Shown piece after piece: positions 56,501 through 64,000 of a stretch of DNA of 64,000 bases. This DNA comes from Eucalyptus grandis (lineage: Eukaryota > Streptophyta > Magnoliopsida > Myrtales > Myrtaceae), in contig NC_052615.1 of the NCBI RefSeq assembly GCF_016545825.1, positions 21,010,520 to 21,074,519 on the forward strand, given 5' to 3'. Both the position numbers and the translations under genes were made by a program. Under the pieces are notes generated by a model. It made no database searches. It was not told the DNA's origin and saw only the letters and a program-made list of their open reading frames with translations. Positions within the stretch are counted from its first letter, which is position 1, and every line of letters starts with the position of its first letter.

Positions 56501-58509
56501 TCAACACAAGTATTGGAAACACTTGTTGTGAACAAAATGCAAGGCTTGCTTAATGTAGCTGTCGTGCAATGTCCAGGATTTGGAGAAGGAAAGAAAGGTG
56601 TCCTGCAGGACATTGCTTTATTGACAGGTGAACTTGTACAGCGTAGCAAGCTTTGTTTTTATGCTGTCTTCAATTCCTTAAAGAAGCCTTCTTATTCAAA
56701 ACGTATGAGTATTCCCAACATTAGAGCGCATTTTCTGCTATTTTTTTGTTCCATTAACATTGTAATAACATCAGGTGCTGATTTTCTCTCTGGAGAATTG
56801 GGTCTAACTCTTGATGGTGTGACGTCTGATCAGCTTGGCATTGCTAGAAAAGTAACCATCAGCAGTAACTCAACAATCATTGTTGCTGATCCTTCTACTA
56901 AAGCTGAAATCCAGGCAAGGATTTCACAGATTAAGAAGGATTTAGCTGAAACTGACAGCGCATACCATTCCCGAAAGCTTGCAGAAAGAGTTGCCAAACT
57001 CACTGGTGGAGTTGCTGTAATTAAGGTTTGCAAAATCCCACATTCTTTTGGAGGCAATTTTCACTCACATATAAGTCTATTTAAGCAACTCGTTTGAAGA
57101 ATCAAAAATGTACAAGCTTGCGAATTTGAGATCCCCTCATGTCCTCGAGATAAATGAATTGCACATATTCATCATACTCGTAATTCTGTATTGCCTACTA
57201 GTCTGAAAGCGATTCACTGTTGTTTCTGTTTTATACTAAGCAATGTGCATTCAATTTAGGTAGGAGCGCACACTGAGGTGGAACTTGAAGACCGTAAACT
57301 TAGAATAGAGGATGCAAAGCAGGCTACATTTGCTGCGATGGATGAGGGAATAGTACCTGGTGGTGGTGCAGCTTATATACATCTTTCTGAGTATATTTCT
57401 GTGATAAAGAGCAAGATGGAAGATCAAGAGGAGCAGATTGGTTCTGATGTCATAGCAACAGTATGATTTCTACTTTTTTGCTTCATCTCTTTGTGTGCAT
57501 CGTTTTGTGTGTGATTTAAATTTCAGCAGGTAGTTTAAAGGAAACTGAGGTGGTTGGCACTTGACCAAATTTTGTTCATGCATACCTAGTTTGGTCCAAC
57601 AAGCATCCTCTGGTGCCTTTGTTCTCTAGCAAATTGTCACTCTTGTTGTTCATTGTTAATGGTGGCTTTGAGGATTTACAGGGACAAACCATGGCCAGGT
57701 TTACTAAGTTGATTGTGCTCTATATATTTGTATTAGAATATGCACAGGCAGATCTATCGACTAGTATATACTTTATTTATCAATAGCTAGAGACACCATT
57801 GTGCCTTTAAAACAAAACCCGTTTTGAATATCTAATGTTCAGCAAGACTTGGGAATGGTGGTGTTGCATGTCAGATAAAAGTTTTAAGTGGCCGGAGTAG
57901 CTGCCATTGCCAAATCAATAAATGTGAGACAAAACAGACAAGGCCAGAAGCTGGCGTTACCTGATATGGGTGTGTGTGCAATGGTTCTGGAGTGGATTTG
58001 CATTCTGTCTGCTGATCATCAAATTCTTTACATCGACCGTTTCTTAGTTGACCAGTGTAACAGCCTCTCCTGTGGGCTTGAGGAAACTATGTTCTACTTT
58101 TTCTTTTGAATAATAACCTGCCTTATGTCTTCAATAATTGCTTGGGCATTCTAAGTGGAATGCATTGAGTGTAGGATAGTTTCTAGCATTATAGATGGTC
58201 AATTGCGGATTGCAATTGCAGGCACTCCTTGCTCCAGCAAAAGCCATTGCAACTAATGCAGGAGCAGATGGCGATACTGTAGTGGAGAAAACCCGAACAT
58301 GTGGTTGGGAAATTGGTTACAATGCAATGACGGGCAAATATGAAGATCTTCTCAGTGTTGGAGTCATAGATCCATGCAAGGTTTCAAGGTGCGCACTACA
58401 AAGCGCAGTCTCCATTGCAGGGACAGTCTTGACAACCCAAGCGATATTGGTGGAGAAAACAAAGAAGCCCAAGCCACCTATTCCACTTGTGCCTGGAATA
58501 ACACCTTAA
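53515..58509 (+). CDS. CPN60A2: Chaperonin-60 alpha-2, plastid (GroEL family); frameshift in transit-peptide region
   Basis: Eight exons: 53515-53783, 55396-55517, 55613-55820, 55919-56064, 56321-56627, 56775-57025, 57260-57460 and 58222-58509, all GT-AG and phase-consistent. The product is about 596 aa. Its mature start [20 protein letters not shown] and tail [19 protein letters not shown] match the Cpn60 alpha-2 type (Arabidopsis At5g18820). It folds stromal proteins as part of the Cpn60 alpha/beta ring. ATP-site residues are present: [29 protein letters not shown]. The loop normally GPKG is GRRG. The ATG at 53515 and the mature frame differ by one base (extra T near 53585-53588). A 37-nt GTGAG...CCAG segment (53573-53609 region) would also restore frame but is too short for a normal intron. 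Everything after exon 1 is intact. Confidence 0.9.
53784..55395 (+). other. CPN60A2 intron 1 (1.6 kb)
   Basis: GT-AG intron separating the transit-peptide/first ATP-loop exon from exon 2. Much of it (54335-55395) is duplicated at 16530-18658. No insertion of the Mutator-like element here, so it shows the empty site. Confidence 0.85.
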
Positions 58510-60225
58510 AGTAAAACGAAGGAGTGGATGCTTCATTGCTCAGGATAAATGCCAAATCAGAGCTCTCCTTGATAAAAAAAAAAATACCCGTGCTTCATGG
58601 ATGCATGCTCAAAATGAAGATGGGCATAACATGTTCCGGGGAACTGGAGAGGTGTAATCTCACTTATCTTCAAGATCCAGCCCAGTCATAATTGAAGAAA
58701 CCAAGGTTGGATATTGAAAGCTGGATAGTTTCTCCGGTTTGCTTAATGGCAGTCACATTTCTGCAATCTGTGCAACACGTCAAAATCTCTCTCTTACACA
58801 CCTATTGTTGGAAAACGCATTGTTCAACCGATGTTCTCCGGAGTCTAATGCCTTGTACTTTCTTTTGAGACTGGAAAATGTAATGCCTTGTACTGGGTAT
58901 AAGTTAGTGTCGAAATTAATCACAAGAATTTTACTAATTTCAAGCTTATGGTGACTGTATCCACTATTCAGATACAGAGGGACAAGCAGACCAGTTCCTC
59001 TGGGAGCATACGATTTTCGTTTGAGGTTCAAGTTCCTGAACTACCAACGTGAATAACAGTACCTCAGATATCTTATCAGAGAATTGACTGAATGCAGCAA
59101 TCCAACAATGACCTTTTTGTCAGTCACGGTGCTTGATCCAGCAACTTTAAGCTGCATCTCAATCGATTTCCCCTAGCAAAACATTTTAAATGTTTCAAGA
59201 AGTGCGGAAAAGGTGTGCTCAATTTGATTGAAAACCCTATTAAGATTAATCTCATCTTGTGCGATAACCTAATATCTCATTTTGAGCATAGATCTATATA
59301 ATTATGAGTCATATAACAACTATTAGATAAAAAGTAGATGCTTTTTACATGTAAGTATAGCTTTAACTCACTACTTCATACTCCAAATATTAAAGACAAA
59401 TTATGAAGAATCTTTAAATTATTATATTATTTACAAGCCCGCATCATATTAGTATCGAGTGCCAATCTCAAATCTCTTTATTAAGTAATTAAAAAAAATC
59501 ATTTAATTATTACTGACAAGGTCATCGATAGTAACTCTAAAGCCCTTATACGCATTTATACAATGTATTTAGACTATAGCCAGCGTCATTGAAATTTAAT
59601 GTGAAATTAAAATACCAAAAATTTTAATAAATAATGCTACGAGGATATTTTAAAAACTAATCAATACGAGGACTAAAATTATTGTAGGAATCACACTTTT
59701 AAATTCCTAAAAATTGTTTTAGAAGCCTGTAGGCATAGGTATCGCGTGTCGATGGTTGGCGTTGATCAAGCAAATTTCGTCTACTTTTGAATGAAAAATT
59801 GTTGCTGTTGGGAGACTAACTTAAAGAGCATATTGTAATGAAATATTGTAAATGACCAAAACTGAATGTCGAGAAACAATGAGAATGTTTTAAGCATTTT
59901 CCTCTATCTGATTTATATCAATGTCTTACTAAAAGACAACTCGCCAGACCATGAATTAAAAAAAAAAACTCGCCAAATCATGAATTCAAAGGTGCTATTT
60001 AGATCAACAAGGCAATTTGATTTGTAATGTTAAATTTATTTGACGAAGATTGATGACCTCAACTGTCAAATAAACAAAATCTCCTTTACTAAATTTAACC
60101 AATGAGGACCGATATCTATCACAGTTGGATCAAATGAATTTATACCGTTGGCTTGATTAGATGAAGATTGACACTCCATATCATTCGATCACAGAGAAAT
60201 CAACGGCTGTAGTTAGAATGGTTTT
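58510..60225. other. CPN60A2 3' region and AT-rich intergenic DNA
   Basis: 58510-59040 is likely 3' untranslated and flanking sequence. 59040-60225 is AT-rich without coding or repeat signals that I can name. Confidence 0.5.
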
Positions 60226-60230
60226 TTGTG

Positions 60231-60238
60231 TATAAATA
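60231..60238 (+). promoter_or_regulatory. TATA-box-like TATAAATA
   Basis: TATAAATA 41 bp upstream of the ATG at 60272. Good match to the plant consensus; expression is unproven. Confidence 0.4.
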
Positions 60239-60271
60239 AGAAAACCATAGCTCGCAGTCACTCAACTCTCC

Positions 60272-60895
60272 ATGCATGCCCGTCCTCTCCCGGCGAACTT
60301 TGGTGTCGCCTCTTACACTGCGCGCCTGTTCAGTACATTTTCACCCAGCAAAGGCAGTTCTCTCCCCTCTGGCGCAGTTCTCTCAGCTGTTACGGACCAG
60401 CTGGTTGTGCTGAGGGGGGAAAGTTCTTTGCTATTTTCCTCTTCTACTGGTGCCCAGTTTACATCTCCTCCGGCAGCGCTCCTCCATGTTCACTGCCGCC
60501 GTGATCTCTCTCTTGTCAGCTCAAAACGCCCCGGTCACCTTGCGGTGACCGCTCATGTCGCCGTTTGCCACTGCCCGCTTCTGGTCAGTCGGTCCGTAAG
60601 CACAAGGTGCCGTCTAATTTTGACGAATGTCTCTCGGGGCGCTCGTCCTTTGCAAAAGAGTGGGCAAGCTGGCCGCCACCTCTGCAAAGGAGATGCATCT
60701 AGAGAAATTCCTCAAAAACGGGGGTGGGCCGCCGCAGCCATCTCTTCCTCACTATCCCTAATCATCTCCTGCATCCTTCGCTCATCCTTTGCTGAGCTGG
60801 CTATGCCGGCCTGCCCACTGTTTGGCCAAACAGTGGGCAAGCTGGCCACCAACTATGCAAAGGAGATGGAACTGAGACTAGAGGGACGGGTTTGA
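60272..60895 (+). CDS. Hypothetical 207-aa open frame
   Basis: ATG-initiated frame of 207 codons. It reads MHARPLPANFGVASYTARLF, STFSPSKGSSLPSG at the N-terminus and GQTVGKLATNYAKEMELRLE near the end. The start is Ser/Ala/Arg-rich and lacks acids, in the manner of an organelle-targeting peptide. A segment repeats with variation (KSGQAGRHLCKGDA and QTVGKLATNYAKEM come from related DNA). I recognise no domain. A TATA-like box sits just upstream. It may be an orphan gene or a chance frame in GC-richer DNA. Confidence 0.3.
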   Translation: MHARPLPANFGVASYTARLFSTFSPSKGSSLPSGAVLSAVTDQLVVLRGESSLLFSSSTGAQFTSPPAALLHVHCRRDLSLVSSKRPGHLAVTAHVAVCHCPLLVSRSVSTRCRLILTNVSRGARPLQKSGQAGRHLCKGDASREIPQKRGWAAAAISSSLSLIISCILRSSFAELAMPACPLFGQTVGKLATNYAKEMELRLEGRV

Positions 60896-60985
60896 CGAGC
60901 TTCTTCTTTCTTAATCCTCGCTCATCATCCTCTGCCAAGCTGACTAAGTTGACTTGGCCAGCCGGCCTCCAGCTCTGCAAAGGAT
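60660..60985. repeat. Three dispersed copies of a short GC-rich motif
   Basis: Related 30-35-bp blocks at 60660-60695, 60832-60866 and 60953-60985: GTGGGCAAGCTGGCC, then CACC/TCC-type sequence, then CTCTGCAAAGGA or ATGCAAAGGA. A second phrase, AAATTCCTCAAAAACGGG, recurs at about 61012 as AAATTTCCTCACAAACAGG. Confidence 0.75.
60813..60838. repeat. Perfect 26-bp palindrome
   Basis: Arms GCCCACTGTTTGG and CCAAACAGTGGGC with no spacer; similarity continues outward to about 20-bp arms with a few mismatches. It overlaps one copy of the GCAAGCTGGCC motif. Confidence 0.95.
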
Positions 60986-61445
60986 GACGAATGGGTGATC
61001 AACTGAGGGAAATTTCCTCACAAACAGGAGTGGGGGAGAGACCGGCTGTGCAACGGGCTGAGTGGATGCAGCGAGGGAGAGTAGGGTGAGTGCTGAGCTG
61101 ACGACAATGCCATGACTTCTAGTGGCATGGGACATGGATGGGCAAGGATGCGAGAAATGTATACTGGCCACAGTTTTGGGTGGGAAAAAAAAACAGGAAT
61201 CTCCTCTAATGCAGAGCCAGCATCTCAAACGAGAGAGGACTGCTAGAAAGGGAGCCTAAGAGAGACGGCTGTTACTGGGTGAAGCCGGCTGGATAGACAC
61301 AAGCAGTGGCGGGCGGAACACAACCCCCTGCGGAGCACAACCCCTGAGAAGTGAGAATGGGTTGCCTGCTTCCTTCAGTGCAAGTTCCTCTTTTTCCTTT
61401 CGCTCAATTTCTTGATGGCCTTTTACAAATTATACTCTCTCTGGT

Positions 61446-63540
61446 TTGAGATTGAAGAGTGAGGCGCTGTTCACTGTTCAGAATCTGAATGGAAATAGTA
61501 GGTATAGGATCTGTGGAGAAATAAGTAAAAATGTTGGAAATAGGTTCCGAGAGGGTCTTCAATCTGGGACTGATAAATTAGCGGATTCTGATTTTGTTAC
61601 GATGATACCTAAGAGGTGTGTGGAATTCTTTTGAAATTCTTGATTCTGTTGTTTTAATCTTGGCGTTATTTGTTCATCTGATTATATTTGTTTCGGGGTT
61701 GAGCTGGAAGAGGTAGTGTGTTTCTGCTTACTAGTTATGAGGGAGCTGGCTGGTCTAGATTTGTGCAACATTGGAGTTGAGAGTTATCTTGAAGGCGTAT
61801 GTGTAGAGCTGTGCTCTTTTAGCTTGAGTTTTGCCTATGAACTTCTCCTTTTAGTCAGGAGGACAAATGCTTATATGTTCCAACCTTTTTATTTTGACAT
61901 TCCAAGCTGGACTGACCTGTCTTGCTTACCTGATTCAATTGTTAGTCTTGTCTTCATTTTTCTACTCTGTTGCTTTGGTCATTACTCTTCACCATGGATT
62001 TGATGCAATTCACAAAGTACTCATTATTATGCTCACTGAAGTTAGTTTTTGATTGCAATGGGATGATTATAGACAAAAAAATTCAACTGGTGATAAAAAA
62101 TAAAAAAAATAAAAATCTTGAGTGTATTAACGTTTTGCAGTACCATACATAAGATCTCTGCAAGTTATGTTTAGGGTGTGCTAACCTAGAGGCATGACGA
62201 GTGTTTCTATAATGCAAATTATGTTGTGTTGATATCAAGGTCATATCAACTTTTTTCACTAATACACGCAAGGGTGTTTAAATGGGTTGGACCCTTTTCT
62301 GACACCCATACTTAAATGTATCCAAACCTATTTCGCTTCATATATCGCCAACAATTAGTAGAAAGGTGGAGAAATTTAAGAAAGGAGAGACAAGGAATGC
62401 TGAAAACTAGAACACGAATATTAGTCTTTCCGCAGGACAGCCACCATCACACTTGTAAAAGTGCTCAGTCGGACTGGAATTCCACCTCATGGAGTTGGAT
62501 GATTTTTGCATTTTCTTGTCGATAATACATGTCAGGATTTTTAAGAATATCAATACTGTTCTGGCGGGTTTTGTTTTCTTATTGAAATTTCTTCAGCATT
62601 GCGTTATGGGTTTGTCCTCATCTTCTGAAACCTTCGTTCTAGTCCAGGAAGGAATGAAGGTGGTGAATTTTGCTTTAGGTTTGAGATAATATGGAGTTGG
62701 ATGATTGTCTCCTTCAACTGTGGAAAGAACTCTTTGGCAAGCTTTCGATATTTTTACAGTCTGCCTTCTGGAAGGATAAAGTCTTCCATTGCATGACTCA
62801 ACAGATCCTGAGCTTATCGAATGCGCACCCATCTTTCAATAAAAGATTCCCCTTTATATTATTTCTTCACTTGAGTTAGATCTCTCGTGGAGGTTGAGAA
62901 GGCCAAAGTCCTTGTAGCTACTCAGAAGCTTTCAGATGTCAAGGAAAATGATTCCATTGCTGGAGAAGGCAACTCAATTAATTGCCTCCCTTGCTAATCA
63001 TTGCAGAGGATATCTCCAGGCGAGTACTGGAAACATTCGTGCACAATTCACAAAATGGAAGGCTTGCTTAATGTTAGCCGTGGTGCAATGTCCAGGATTT
63101 GGAGAAGGAAAGAGTGTGTCGCGCAGGACATTGCTTTATTGACAGGTGAACTGGTAAAGCGTGGTAACCTTTGTTGGAGAAGCACTGTTATTCGAACCGC
63201 AAGATGAGTATTTCCATCATTAAAGCACATAATCTGCTATTTTTGTTCTTTTGGTTCCATTAAACATTGTAATAATATCATCAGGTGCTAGTTTTCTCTA
63301 TGGAGACAATGGTCTAACTCTCGCTTGTGTGACCTCTGATCACCTCGGCATTGCTAGAAAAGTAACCATTAGTAGTAACTTCACCATCATTGTTACTGAT
63401 CCTTTTACTAAAGTTGAAATCCAGGCAAGGATTTCACAGACTAAGAAGGATTTGGCTGAAATCGACCGCGCATACCATTGACGAAAGCATGCAGAAAGAA
63501 TTGCCAATCTTCCTGAGGGAGTTGCTGTAATTAAGATTTG
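61446..63540 (+). pseudogene. CPN60A2 pseudogene copy 3
   Basis: Exon 1-like 61446-61620 reads RLKSEALFTVQNLNGNSRYR and REGLQSGTDKLADSDFVTM. Intron 1 is partly kept. The end of exon 4 ([15 protein letters not shown], about 62612-62659), exon 5 (62876-63145) and exon 6 (63286-63537, [20 protein letters not shown]) follow; exons 2, 3, 7 and 8 are missing. Frameshifts occur in exon 5, a stop in exon 6 (AYH*), and the exon 6 donor is AT instead of GT. 63670-63800 matches intron 7 of the gene. In exon 1 this copy lacks the extra base that breaks frame in the main gene. Confidence 0.92.
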
Positions 63541-63894
63541 CAAGATCCAAAAATGTTTTGTTTTCAGCACATCGTGAAGGACTAAAGATGTAAAAAGCCC
63601 TCGAAATTTCAGATCCCCTAATTTCCTCAGATAAAGATGATTACACTCATTCATCGCGATCAAAATTCTGTGTGCATCGTGTTGTGTGTAATTTAATTTT
63701 CAGTGAGTAGTTTGAAGGAAACTGAGGTCATTGGATCTTGAGCAAATGGGTGTTCATGCATTTACCTATTTTGGTCCGATGAGCATCCTCCGGCAATCGC
63801 CGTTATAGGCGTGCGGTGATATTTGAACCTTTTTTGAAGACGTAGTGTGTCAAACAGTGGCCAAGACTTGTGAGAGAACATAAGTATTAGCTTC

Positions 63895-64000
63895 CTTTGT
63901 TTCGTAAAAATATGATATTTTTGAAAATATTCAAGTCATTTTATAGAAAAATAAAGTGTTCAGCTTATATTTGAAAATGAACTGGAAGATATTTTATGTT
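63895..64000. mobile_element. MITE left end, runs off the window
   Basis: Begins near CCTTTGTTTCGTAAAAATATG and continues TTTTTGAAAATATTC, resembling the left end of the element at 32325-33110. The remainder lies outside the window. Confidence 0.45.

Overview
This is nuclear DNA from a woody dicot, most likely Myrtaceae (Eucalyptus-like). The reasons are spliced genes with GT-AG introns, many TIR-NB-LRR resistance-gene relics, abundant Ty1/copia relics, numerous short non-autonomous DNA elements, and a nuclear copy of chloroplast petB. The species assignment is inference. A run of 100 N at 30777-30876 marks a scaffold gap.

Layout. 1-16530 is almost entirely transposon sequence. It holds a petB insertion (2028-2441), then a nest: a SIRE-like copia (A, + strand) was split inside its Gag zinc knuckle by a full-length minus-strand copia (B, 3296-8885, two LTRs, target duplication GATTA/GATTG). 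B was itself split at its RT YVDD site by an inverted-repeat element (4740-5533). A is further interrupted at about 9185-9500 and 10655-12108, and is followed by RT/RNase H of another copia (C). 16530-21662 is a dead copy of part of a chaperonin gene, broken by a Mutator-like element (17102-18150) and a 2.2-kb DNA element (18998-21155). 21663-28420 is resistance-gene debris, a 3.0-kb solo LTR (23068-26075) and a copia start.

29083-30561 is a truncated NRPD4/NRPE4-like gene (Pol IV/V subunit 4) that runs into unrelated coding sequence and then the gap. 30877-43000 is a graveyard of TIR, NB-ARC and LRR pieces on the minus strand, including one recognisable broken TNL (33120-40196). A 67-bp minisatellite at 41969-42434 is open in all three forward frames. 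43941-53165 is bounded by inverted ~1.03-kb arms and holds broken pieces of NDC1, a filament-like plant protein and an unidentified coiled-coil gene. It looks like a giant gene-capturing element.

The only gene with a nearly complete reading frame is CPN60A2 (53515-58509, 8 exons, about 596 codons), a plastid chaperonin-60 alpha-2. It carries an apparent 1-nt frameshift in the transit-peptide region and a changed GPKG loop. A third, dead CPN60A2 copy lies at 61446-63540. There are thus three copies of one chaperonin locus in 45 kb, at least two of them dead. I found no tRNA, rRNA gene or CRISPR array.
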